From NCBI GenBank assembly GCA_000507305.1, contig DF241683.1, positions 1 to 64,000 on the forward strand: DNA of 64,000 bases, given 5' to 3'. Positions within the stretch are counted from its first letter, which is position 1. Every line of letters starts with the position of its first letter. This document shows positions 52,990 to 61,950 of the stretch, one piece after another. The position numbers and the translations under genes were made by a program. Source of the DNA: Breviolum minutum Mf 1.05b.01. Its lineage: Eukaryota; Sar; Dinophyceae; Suessiales; Symbiodiniaceae. Under the pieces are notes generated by a model that worked only from the letters and a program-made list of their open reading frames with translations, did no database searches and was not told the DNA's origin.

Positions 52990-55635
52990 CGTGTGGACTA
53001 TAGCAGCAGTGATCAGCAGCAGGTACTAGTGGCAAGGCGTGGATCAGAGCTTCTTGGGCTGCAACTGCACCCTTCACCACTTTTTGACTGATGGTGTTCT
53101 CAACTATGCATGTTGTTTGATTATTGTAGCAACTTTGCCAATCGTCGAGAAAAATCAATGCACGAAAGTATAATTTAAAGGCAAATAGTACATGGTATAA
53201 CACTTTTTTAAAACCAGAGAAAAGCCTTAGCCTTTACCTTTGCAAACTTATGTAGCTTTGTATTGTATACAGTGGCCCTGGCATACTGGGCAGCGACATC
53301 AAACATTTTGAGAGACGTCACAATCGCTTACGATAGCCTCAGTGCCAATCATCCACACCAAATGTCGCTCAAATCCGTCAAATACCTCCACGGAAGCAAG
53401 GACTCATGGGACATACTGCCCCCCCCCACCCCAGTGGTAGGCGAAAAAGAAGGCATGAAAAGCATGTCAAACCTTGATAAATAGAGAACTTTGTGATGAG
53501 GCAGAAACTTGAGGTGTGTACACCATGGGGGATATGTTAAAGTGACCGTTGGTGAAGTGATATGTATCAACGGATCATGGCAGATTTGAATCACGTAAAG
53601 CTAAGGGGCTGAAATCGGATCTTTCTGAGCCTGTGCCCCTTTAAGCCTATGAGAGCCATCATTCGTCATCCCGGTGTTGAATGGGACGAGAAGAGCGGTT
53701 TCTTGAGTTTCTTGCAAAGTTGACATGCTCACCACCTCTCAAAAGAACAAACTTTGGGACCCGTGCCTAATTTTCCCCACGTTTCCACGCTATCCATGCA
53801 AATCATATGGGTTCGGAGGGTGACTCAGTGACTCCCAAGCCTCGCATACGGACAAAAGCAAGCTGGCACCACCGGTTGAAACGAGCTCCTGAGCTTTTAA
53901 TATCAGTACAGCTGGTAGGAACGGAACTAGCTTGTGCATGTCACATCTTGACTCAACTTTGACTGAGAATCCAACGTCTAGAATACCAAGTGGTTTCCAA
54001 TCAGCCTTCAACATTTTGGTTGTTCTGCATCGATGCAAGGCAACTGCTTAGTGATGACTAAGTGGCGAACAGCATGTACAGACAGGCGTCACCACGGGCC
54101 CCCAACATGCAAGGAAGGGTTTCGCTACGGGCCTCTGTTGCCACTGCAAGCGTAGATGTCCGGCCATTCGAAACCTGTGGAACTGCTACGCTTCCCCCCT
54201 GTCAACAAACATGATCCAATTCTTTGTGCGACCTTGTGCATGCGAATGGAAGAGGAGCTCACGAAGAAGATTTCACCATTGCCCGTGATTTGGGCTGTGC
54301 TATTTCCTCCCAGCTGTAAACAGCATTTGGCCACTCCAAAAACGGCAAAGCTCACACGTTTGTTTCAAGGCACCACCATGGTGACATATCGTGACACTAA
54401 CCAAAGTATTGATTTCAAGAAACCTTTTCCACCTCTGGACCATGCACAAAATCGTGCTTTGTGCGCTGCTTAGGTCCATGTCAATCAGTATAAAAGGATG
54501 GCAAGGCGTAATTTCAAACTTCATGGTCCTGCCACAAAGGGAGCTGGTAGATGTCTGCTGCGCGCCCGGCCTGAGACCATTGGGAGTGGCCGGACTTGAT
54601 TCAAGTCAGCAGGCACTTGATCTTAAAATTAAAACAAGTCCTGGATTCTACACACACGTGAACACCACAAGCAGCCAGGCCTGCAAATGGAACAGCTAGA
54701 TCGGCTCCACAGCCTCCACCCGCTTCCAACATAGCTGCCACGTCTAGCCAACCAACCTGCAAGGCAATCTTTGGTTCCTTTGAATGACCAATCCAAATGC
54801 TTCTTTCCTCCCTGCCCCAAGACCCCTCTGCAAGTTGTGAGCAGGAACCTCTGCAGTGCTGCGGGAACCCGTGCCGATAAGCATATACAACGACCTTTGG
54901 AGGCAATTCTTCTTGTGGTACTTTTGGTGCAAGTCTTCAAGCCGTATCTGATATCTGCGTCGTGGACCCAGTCAAGTCGAAAGTTCGAGCAGACGCGACC
55001 TGGCCAAAACCGTTTGCTTTTGGAGAACGAGTTCGGTCCCAGGCTATCCTGCATGCTGCATGAGTTTGCAACATGATACAGCACAACTCGGCACAATTGG
55101 GTTTTGAGCTGTGAGACTGCATCCACTACTTACTGCCTGCTACCTGTTACCTACTGCTTCCTACTTACTACTACCTTACTTGTTATTGACTGCTTACTGC
55201 TTACTGCTTGCCGCTTGCTGCTTGCTGCTTGATACTTACTGCTGTCCTTAATTAAATCCGAAACTCGAAAGTTTTCCAACTAAACCTTCTTTGATTATCA
55301 TCTGCGCTGACGACTGGCACCTCAAAAGCACAGCGGCCTGGAAGCACTCGTAAAGGCCTCATTTGTTGTTGTAAATCTCGCGTCTGGGCCATATGCACCT
55401 ACAAAACTTATCTGTGTATCTATAAATACACATTTATATATGTATATACTAGTTTATATGATTTTATATGTACATATATCGGTCATGTAAGACATATGTA
55501 TAGCGTATGCAAATATATGCTGGTTGCAAACTGCAGAATATGGCCTGCTTGGATCCTGCGAGCACTAAGATTCCAGCGATAGTTTTTGCCTGAATCAGCG
55601 CTTTCGACAGGTAACTGGTGATCGGGAACAGACAG
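52990..55635. other. Region without a supported gene
   Basis: Open frames near 54160-54470 and 54770-55076 have weak protein-like character on both strands, so no strand can be chosen. A degenerate TACTGCTTACTGC patch lies at 55125-55245. Confidence 0.45.
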
Positions 55636-55639
55636 TGTT

Positions 55640-55987
55640 GCCCAGCCAGCCTTGCCTCAAAGACCATACGGTGATGTCCCCAAAGGTGTCCAGGGACAGA
55701 ATGATCTGCGAGGAACCTGACTATTGAACAAGCTGAGTAACTGTGGAACAGCTACCAGCTTGCAAGCAAGCAAGCCTCCTGCGTGGCTTCCAGAAATTAA
55801 AAGAATGCGCAGAATCTTTGTCGGCGATGTTGCTGAAGCAATGTGAAAGAACCTGACAAGTGCAGGTTTTGCAGACTGTGTTGCAGCAATGGTGATGGCC
55901 AGCGACATGCCCGACGCATTTGAACTTACGCTTAGGCTAAGCCGGCAAAGCGCACGCCTTGAAGGCAAACTTGCACCGGTCTCCTGA
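55640..55987 (+). CDS. Candidate 3' exons on the plus strand, unknown function
   Basis: The last exon follows the acceptor CAAGTGCAG and reads FADCVAAMVMASDMPDAFEL, then TLRLSRQSARLEGKLAPVS, stopping at 55987. A preceding stretch at about 55645-55710 reads PALPQRPYGDVPKGVQGQND. Both are strongly protein-like only on the plus strand. They may be the end of the gene that starts near 47.8 kb or a separate one. Confidence 0.4.
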
Positions 55988-56378
55988 CAGAAGAAATCTA
56001 AACTTGACACAAAATTCTGTGTAGCCCTGTGTTTAAAGCAGTCCACCTGTCTTCAGAAATGTGCTTGTGAAGGTGATATATCAAACACTGTCACACACAC
56101 CTTTTGTATTCACCCGCACTTGGTGTAGGACCTTGAGGATGCAGGTGCAACCGCGTGGGGTGGAGGCACGAGCATGTAAGTGGGCAAGTGCGCATCTTTG
56201 GTGCAAAATCATCAGAACTTTACAGTGCACGTATGCAACTGCATGAAAGAAGGCACATGAAAACGTTAGAGCCATATCTCTTGGATGGGAAGGCATGTCT
56301 CTGTCCATGTTTTGCGAGGGCTTCTCAAAAACAGCCATTGCAATGTGGATACATATTTATATATAATATGTATATATA

Positions 56379-56814
56379 TGGTCGTCGACGTAATTTTAAA
56401 AAAATTGTTGCAAATCGGTAGGGGGCCTCCCTATACCCGATTGTTTCTATAATTCCCGAAGTCCTGTAAGGTCGAGTTTGAAATTGGACACTCTAATTAG
56501 TTTCAGGTGCACGTTTTTTCTAAAATTCCAGATGTCCCACGTATAGTTTCAACACCATTTTTTGTGTCACCATACAATTTCTATAATTTACGTTTCCCTG
56601 TGAGGTCAAACAATTTGACACATTTCCCACCCCTGCTGGGAAAAACAATCAAATAGAAAAAAAAACAAATCGGTAGAGAAAAGATATACAAAAAAACTTG
56701 GTGTTTTTGGTTTTTTCTAAAATTCTTAGTTTGATATATATATGCCCAAAAATATAATTATAACTTGCCCTACCGATTTGCCACTTTTTTTTTCTATAAT
56801 TACGTCGACGACTG
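56379..56814. mobile_element. MITE with Tc1/mariner-type ends
   Basis: The left end GGTCGTCGACGTAATT..GCAAATCGGTAGGG (from 56379) is mirrored at the right end, which on the other strand reads CAGTCGTCGACGTAATTATA..GGCAAATCGGTAGGG (to 56814). The inverted repeats are about 45 bp and the element 436 bp. Both ends are flanked by TA, the target duplication of Tc1/mariner elements. It has no coding capacity. Internally a TTTCTATAATT/TTTTCTAAAATTC motif recurs several times. Confidence 0.75.
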
Positions 56815-57788
56815 TATAGTTGTATATTTCGTAAAATATATATTGATAGGCAGTACTGCAGAGAGCACTTTTCTGCACTTGGTTCATGTTTCTTGCACTC
56901 GTTCATTGATGTCAGCGAGGAATACAACGTATTCGCTTACAATCCCTTTAAAGCCAGCAGCAGAACCCTTGAGAAAAAATCGAGAAAAAACTAAAAAATA
57001 TATATTATATATATACAAAAAAACAGAGGGTCTTGGTAGAGGGACCATACTTTCTGAAGAGTCTGGATTTTTTTCTGGATTTGTTTAGTAGTTTTCTTTG
57101 TTTGGTATTTTTGTTTTCTCGAGGTCTTGTGTTCTTTGTTTTCTCCAGGTTTTTTGGTTTTGGGGTTGTGAGTGCTTTTTTCTCCGGCACCTCCCCCCAA
57201 AAAATGGTAAAAAGAAAGGTTCTGGGGATTAAAGGTTTATGAACCACCTTATTCATTTCTCATTTTCTTTTTCCTCACCTTTGATGTTTTAACTTGATGT
57301 TGTTTCTGGGGAAAACTGAACCATAACTTTCCCGTATCCACCTTATTCGTTTTTTATTTCCCTCATCCTCACCTTCTTCATTCTATATCAACAACTTTTT
57401 ATTCAAAAACTTTCACCTCCACCTTCTTCATTTTCTCTTAATAATATATGCCTACCTTATTCATATTTTATTCCATCACCATTCCTATCCACCATCGCAC
57501 CGGCTTTGATGAACATTGACATCATCAAACAATCGTCCGATTTCCCAGATGGAGCGGAAGGAGTGGAATAAATGAAATGAGTGGAATGAGTGGAACGAAT
57601 GGAACAAATGGAATGAATGGAGTGAATGGAAATAAACCAGACTTTTGAACATAAGATGTCATTTTTTTCAACTGAACATTTCATTCCAACCGTTTGTGAT
57701 TTGATTTTTTTTTTTTGCTGGATTTTGTGTCAAGCAAATCAGTGTGTCAGTGATTTTTGATTTCTATCGTGTCAATTTTCACGAAGCG
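56815..57788. other. AT-rich spacer with T-rich and GGAAT-type repeats
   Basis: T-rich tracts occur at 57060-57180. CACCTT(A/C)TTCATTTT words repeat at 57240-57470, and a GGAATGAATGGAGTGAATGG patch lies at 57540-57640. A T-rich leader precedes the ATG at 57789. No gene is seen. Confidence 0.5.
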
Positions 57789-58487
57789 ATGCCTCCAAAG
57801 CAGAATGACAAGAAAAGTGGCGATGGTGATAAGTCTGGAGACGAAAGTCCAAAGCCCACTGGTGGGGCAACTGGCTCGTCAGGCTATCAAGCCATTGATT
57901 TGGCATCTTTGATTGAACAGTTGGGTTCTATGAGTTTGGAACAGAAAAAAGATATGGAGGGCAAGATTAGCGAGGACATCAAGTCTTTGTGTGAAAAACT
58001 CAAGGCAGTCAAAGCAGGTGTCAAGGAGGAGAACAAAGAGAAGACCAAAGCCACTCGTGAGGAGAAGATGAAGGAAATCAATGAGAAGAAAAAACACGAG
58101 AAGATGTTGGTGAGGGAGCAACGTATGACTTTCACCATCAACCTCGGAGCAATGTCAATTGAGTTGAAGGTCAAGTTGGGCATCACTGTGGCCAATCTTC
58201 GCAGGCTTGTCGGTGAAGCCTTGAATTTGAGTGCTGTTCGCACCAAAAAACTTGTGCTCACTTTGAACGGCATCACATTGACAAACAATCCGAGGCGAAC
58301 TTTGGTTGGCTTCCACATTGTTCAGGGAGGTGTCATTAACGCTACCTTTTCAGACATTCCGGCTGGCTTCAAGGTGGCAGACCCCAATCACGACCTCTTC
58401 AATGACGCTTTGGCTATGGCTGATGAGAGTGATGATGGCGAAGGTGAAGAGAGTGAAGACGCCATTACTGATGAAGAAGAGTTGTAA
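57789..58487 (+). CDS. Protein with ubiquitin-like domain
   Basis: The protein is 232 aa from the ATG at 57789 (MPPKQNDKKSGDGDK). A GTG 45 nt upstream is in frame but is not a plausible eukaryotic start. Residues 1-45 are charged and disordered, and about 50-110 form a helical, Lys/Glu-rich coiled coil. Residues about 113-188 show a ubiquitin-type beta-grasp pattern: MTFTINLGAMSIELKVKLGI, TVANLRRLVG, TKKLVLTLNGITLTNN, RRTLVGFHIVQGGVINATF. The protein ends in an acidic tail (DEEEL) with no Gly-Gly, so it is more likely a ubiquitin-fold adaptor than a conjugated modifier. It is intronless, in AT-rich DNA next to a viral-type element. Host or element origin is open. Confidence 0.7.
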   Translation: MPPKQNDKKSGDGDKSGDESPKPTGGATGSSGYQAIDLASLIEQLGSMSLEQKKDMEGKISEDIKSLCEKLKAVKAGVKEENKEKTKATREEKMKEINEKKKHEKMLVREQRMTFTINLGAMSIELKVKLGITVANLRRLVGEALNLSAVRTKKLVLTLNGITLTNNPRRTLVGFHIVQGGVINATFSDIPAGFKVADPNHDLFNDALAMADESDDGEGEESEDAITDEEEL

Positions 58488-58920
58488 GAACTTGCTTTTG
58501 CCACAATGACATTTGCTGTTGATAAAAACGCATATCTCTTCAAAATGTGGTCATAGAAAATTTTCACGGCTGTGTAAAGAAGAGTTCCAGCATCAGTCAT
58601 TTGAAGTGGCATTTGGGAGATTAGGGGGGAACACTGCGACTTGTCTTTGTCCGAGAATGGCAAAATGTAGTGCCAACTTGCGGTTCAGATTTTTCAACTA
58701 CCAGATTTTTGTGTTGTTGCGTCGTCATTTCTGATTTGATTTCAGCATCAGTTCATTGCCAGATGACAATCTTGTTTCACCAGTGAAGCCTTGAGAAATC
58801 ACTTGTATTTTTTAAATCAGTTCAAGGATAGTGATTTGAAAAAAAAAAACCTATGAAACTGAAGGCGTTTTGTGCCCAAAAATTTTTGTGAGCGTCTCTT
58901 CTTTATCACCTGTGTTTCTG

Positions 58921-59502
58921 ATGGCGTCCAAGAGGGTCATCAAATACCACCTCAAAAAGAATGATGCGGTGAAGGCTCTGGTCAAGAGGTCTTCTACTGC
59001 GGTTCGCACCAGATTTCAATCTGTTGAGGAGTTGGATGATGTCCCAGCAAACCTTCGTCATTTCATCAATCCAATAGTGGAGGCAATGAATGACGTCAAA
59101 ACCAAGGTTCAAAATGGAGAGCAGGTCATCAACACGTCTTTGAGGAAACTGACAGAAGAACAGTTGAAAAGTCTTGCTTCCATCTATGAGCGCAAAGTGG
59201 GAGTCGCAACTGAGGATAAGTTAATCCAAAGTTGCTATGAAATTCTTCCAGCAATGCGGTTAATTGACAAAGCCATTCCTCATTTAGAACATCTTCGGCT
59301 TCAAATACTTGATGCATATATCCTTGCCTACAGCAATGAATATCACATTCAGAAGGGCTCGGAGTATGTTTTCAACAACGATGCCTTCGTGAGAGATGTT
59401 TTGGGTGAGATTTCTTTTCGTAGAGGTATTCGGCAATCAGTTCAACAAGAGGTTGAACAGGAAGAACCACAGGATGAGAGAGGTTCTTGTGTGATGATGT
59501 AA
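58921..59502 (+). CDS. Helical protein ending in a CaaX-type box, unknown function
   Basis: The protein is 193 aa from ATGGCGTCC at 58921. It is predicted to be almost entirely helical (ELDDVPANLRHFINPIVEAM; KLTEEQLKSLASIYERKV; HLEHLRLQILDAYILAYSNE) with a charged C-terminus. The last four residues are CVMM. A Cys followed by two mostly aliphatic residues and Met fits a farnesylation box, which would tether the protein to membranes; this is an inference from four residues. It is intronless and on the same strand as the ubiquitin-like gene, 433 bp downstream of it. I recognise no family. Confidence 0.65.
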   Translation: MASKRVIKYHLKKNDAVKALVKRSSTAVRTRFQSVEELDDVPANLRHFINPIVEAMNDVKTKVQNGEQVINTSLRKLTEEQLKSLASIYERKVGVATEDKLIQSCYEILPAMRLIDKAIPHLEHLRLQILDAYILAYSNEYHIQKGSEYVFNNDAFVRDVLGEISFRRGIRQSVQQEVEQEEPQDERGSCVMM

Positions 59503-59548
59503 TCACAAGTTTTTTACTCATTTTGCTGACGGTTAAATCCCCAAAAAT

Positions 59549-59690
59549 GGCAATTGGTAATTTCCACAATTGGCAATTGGTAATTTCCACAATTGGCAAT
59601 TGGTAATTTCCACAATTGGCAATTGGTAATTTCCACAATTGGCAATTGGTAATTTCCACAATTGGCAATTGGTAATTTTCCGAATTGATA
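59549..59690. repeat. 23-bp tandem repeat containing CAATTG palindromes
   Basis: Six nearly perfect copies of GGCAATTGGTAATTTCCACAATT. The unit contains CAATTG and its neighbours can pair with themselves. It lies 47 bp downstream of the CaaX gene. Confidence 0.93.
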
Positions 59691-59699
59691 TTTGACAAT

Positions 59700-60550
59700 T
59701 TTCAGGATTGATATTTATACCGTCGGCAGTTGGGAAATATTGATTTAGTTGAATTCATTTAATGAAATTTCAATGCGGTGGCAAGTGTTTGTCAAAAACC
59801 GCCTTTTGAGAGATTTTTTGAAAGTCTCAACTTGGGGAATGACATCTAAAACAGATGTTCCAGTGGCAAATCGCCATACAAACTTCCGATGGGGTGGTGA
59901 AACAAATGCTTTTTGATGTAGTTGCTGAAGTTTTGTGAGAGTTATATATTTGAATGATATTTTTTTTGAAACGATACTTGATGAAGATTAGCAGTATATA
60001 CTACTACAACAGATGACACACACAAATCAAGAAGTGAGCATCATTTTTCATTTTTTTTTCCTTGTCCAGTGGTATTCAAACCTCACACTCTGAGGTTAAA
60101 AAGTCATCACGGAAGATGACAAGAGAAAGGTGCGTTTAAAGGCTGAAGTGGAAAAGGGTTCTATGAGAACAGCAATTCAAACGAGAACTTTGAAGACTAA
60201 AGTGGAAAAGGGTTGCGAACAAATATTCAAATGAGAAATTTGAAGGTTGAAGTGGAGACTTCATTTTTTCTTGGGGGGTTATCCCAAACCCTTATATATG
60301 AATATATATATTATATAAGATAGACATACCCACATACATATCTTACACATATATCTTTATAATATATTGTTCCCTAACCCCATCATCCAACCTATCTGTC
60401 AGAAGGAAAAACCACACTGGTCAGGCACTTGTCGGGAACCCTTTTTTTTTTCTAAATAATATATGATATATATATATATACTTGCGTTGTGGCAGTCGCA
60501 GTATTGTGGAAGGCTTTGCGGATACCTCAAACGCTCTATTTTATGCCATT
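59700..60550. other. AT-rich spacer with imperfect 50-bp repeats
   Basis: Three imperfect copies of a unit of about 50 bp (TTTGAAG..TGAAGTGGAAAAGGG) lie at 60130-60260. TATATA tracts are at 60290-60340 and 60460-60480. No gene is seen. The left end of the Maverick-like element may lie in or before this stretch. Confidence 0.5.
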
Positions 60551-60560
60551 TTATTTTAAT

Positions 60561-60690
60561 GGGCATCGCCCTGAACAACGCCGTCATTTTATTTTTAGTG
60601 GCAGTCGCCCAACACCGCTCCTTAATTTAATCTTTAATATTTTTAGTGGCCGTCGCCCTACCTGACCCCTATTCAAAGAGGCTTCGCCTT
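60561..60690. repeat. Series of short GC-rich hairpins
   Basis: Four small palindromes stand in an AT-rich background: GGGCATCGCCC (60561-60571), GGCAGTCGCC (60600-60609), GGCCGTCGCC (60648-60657) and AGGCTTCGCCT (about 60679-60689). The first three are each preceded by TTTTA(A/G)TG, so a unit of about 40-50 bp repeats. Similar mini-palindromes are known from some algal organelle and compact viral genomes. What they do here is unknown. Confidence 0.75.
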
Positions 60691-60724
60691 TCACCGCACC
60701 ATCTTTTAGATGGAGAGACCCCAA

Positions 60725-60755
60725 AAATACTTAAAGAAAAAAACACTATATATTA
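60725..60755 (+). promoter_or_regulatory. Promoter block, copy 1 (zinc-finger gene)
   Basis: AATACTTAAAGAAAAAAACA is followed by CTATATATTA, 48 bp from TACTT to the ATG at 60776. It is a shorter, more diverged version of the blocks before the next two genes. It also places the start at 60776 and not at the in-frame ATG at 60710, which would put the promoter inside the gene. Confidence 0.65.
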
Positions 60756-60775
60756 ATAAGATATATCTGTATAAG

Positions 60776-61090
60776 ATGCCCAGTTTTATGGTGATAGATG
60801 ATATGACTATGGAAATAACTGATGAGATGTTCAGTCAAATTTCAAGGGAACTTCACAATGAACCATCTAAACCAGAAAAGAAAAACATAAGTTTTCATAG
60901 CCCCCGCCGAAAGGCGGACGGAACTTATGACAAGAAGCCATTGAATGAAAACTACTTCAAGGAATATTATCACAACAATTTGAAAGAACCTTTTCAATGC
61001 CCAGACTGTGCAAGAATTATATCAAGCAAATCAAACCTGTCAAAGCACCGCAACTCCAATGTATGTAAGAGGGCACGAAACTTGAACTAA
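60776..61090 (+). CDS. Small C2HC zinc-finger protein
   Basis: The protein is 104 aa from ATGCCCAGTTTTATGG. The N-terminal half is acidic (MVIDDMTMEITDEMFSQ) and the C-terminus is basic. A single finger, FQCPDCARIISSKSNLSKHR followed by NSNVC, has the spacing C-x2-C-x12-H-x5-C. The polymerase encoded downstream contains a very similar finger (C-x2-C-x12-H-x4-C), so both may bind the same nucleic-acid structure. A GC-rich hairpin at 60904-60917 lies inside the frame and encodes RRKAD. The start is fixed by the promoter block. A role in element replication or transcription is a guess from context. Confidence 0.75.
   Translation: MPSFMVIDDMTMEITDEMFSQISRELHNEPSKPEKKNISFHSPRRKADGTYDKKPLNENYFKEYYHNNLKEPFQCPDCARIISSKSNLSKHRNSNVCKRARNLN
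60904..60917. repeat. GC hairpin with GAAA loop inside a CDS
   Basis: CCGCC-GAAA-GGCGG is a perfect 5-bp stem with a GNRA tetraloop within the zinc-finger gene, in strongly AT-rich surroundings. It resembles the hairpins at 60561-60690. Confidence 0.85.
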
Positions 61091-61103
61091 ACAATCCAGA
61101 TAG

Positions 61104-61131
61104 TTTTAATGAACATCAAACTTCATTAAAA
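61104..61131 (+). terminator. 3' hairpin after the zinc-finger gene
   Basis: TTTTAATGAA and TTCATTAAAA form a perfect 10-bp stem with an 8-base loop, 13 bp after the stop codon. A second perfect AT-rich hairpin stands at the same place after the next gene. A role in transcript 3'-end formation, as described for hairpins in giant viruses, is inferred. Confidence 0.65.
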
Positions 61132-61154
61132 TTATTTATACATTGCTCACCAAC

Positions 61155-61225
61155 CCAATACCAAATTCCACGAACCAGCAACCCCCAAACTGAAAAACTA
61201 CTTAAAGAGAAAACACCTTATATAT
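61155..61225 (+). promoter_or_regulatory. Promoter block, copy 2 (F-box-like gene)
   Basis: A 60-bp block (61155-61214) includes ATTCCACGAACCAGCAACCC, CCAAACTGAAAAACTACTT and AAAGAGAAAAC. It is followed by TTATATATTA, and the ATG is at 61236. The block is repeated at 61863-61922 with a single visible mismatch. Confidence 0.8.
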
Positions 61226-61235
61226 TAAGAGACTA

Positions 61236-61787
61236 ATGGATAAGGGTCAAATGTTGAAGGATTTACCTGCAGATATTTTATTAAAAATTCAGTCCTATCT
61301 TTTGGGTGAGCCTGACTATCTAAAAATAAAACATAGCAACGCCCTAAAGAGATTACAAAGCAAATATTTTACAAAACAACTGTCAAATTCTATGACTGTT
61401 AATGGGTTTCCTTCGTGGGAATGGCGTGTTATACCTCCATACTATTCAACAACGGTGAGAAGGGTAATGACATATCATCTGAAAAATCAAGTTCATCAAA
61501 TAAAGGCTTTGATAGACAACCCTGATTACTTCAATGATGGTGGGATACTACTTGAGGTTGAATATGGAAATAATATAGGCACTATACAGAAAAAACGTAT
61601 CATCCCAAGCGAGGACAAAATAGAAACAGTTATGGCTTCAATATGTAAAGACTACATAGATGATGACCTTATAACATTTAATATTGATAAAAAAGATACT
61701 CGTCCAAGTCTAAAAATTGAATTACATACATCAAGGGAAGTGATAGAAAACAAGACACGCAGAAGAAGAAGAAGAAGAAATCAATAA
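61236..61787 (+). CDS. F-box-like protein of the element
   Basis: The protein is 183 aa. Residues 8-40 (LKDLPADILLKIQSYLLGE) match the start of an F-box, which links substrates to SCF ubiquitin ligases through Skp1. F-box-like proteins are frequent in large DNA viruses of protists. The middle of the protein has no recognised domain (FPSWEWRVIPPYYSTTVRRV). The C-terminus is a run of seven arginines, probably a nuclear or nucleic-acid-binding tail. The start is 37 bp downstream of the TACTT promoter core. If real, it would steer host protein turnover; this is inference. Confidence 0.65.
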   Translation: MDKGQMLKDLPADILLKIQSYLLGEPDYLKIKHSNALKRLQSKYFTKQLSNSMTVNGFPSWEWRVIPPYYSTTVRRVMTYHLKNQVHQIKALIDNPDYFNDGGILLEVEYGNNIGTIQKKRIIPSEDKIETVMASICKDYIDDDLITFNIDKKDTRPSLKIELHTSREVIENKTRRRRRRRNQ

Positions 61788-61817
61788 ACCCACATAAATT
61801 AAAAACTTACACTATCC

Positions 61818-61843
61818 ATCTCATTAATACTCATTAATGAGAT
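61818..61843 (+). terminator. 3' hairpin after the F-box-like gene
   Basis: ATCTCATTAAT and ATTAATGAGAT form a perfect 11-bp stem around a 4-base loop (ACTC), 30 bp after the stop codon and 19 bp before the next promoter block. Confidence 0.7.
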
Positions 61844-61862
61844 TGATATGTTGGAACTAAAT

Positions 61863-61940
61863 CCAATTCCAAATTCCACGAACCAGCAACCCCCAAACTG
61901 AAAAACTACTTAAAGAGAAAACTTGTATATAATATATAGG
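61863..61940 (+). promoter_or_regulatory. Promoter block, copy 3 (DNA polymerase gene)
   Basis: This near-identical 60-bp copy of the block at 61155 (61863-61922) is followed by TATATAATATATA and the polymerase ATG at 61951, 44 bp from the TACTT core. Confidence 0.8.
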
Positions 61941-61950
61941 CTATAGTATT

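Noticed and set aside
60710..60775. N-terminal extension of the zinc-finger gene from ATG 60710
   Set aside because: It would place the promoter block inside the coding sequence. The ATG at 60776 has the same spacing as in the neighbouring genes.
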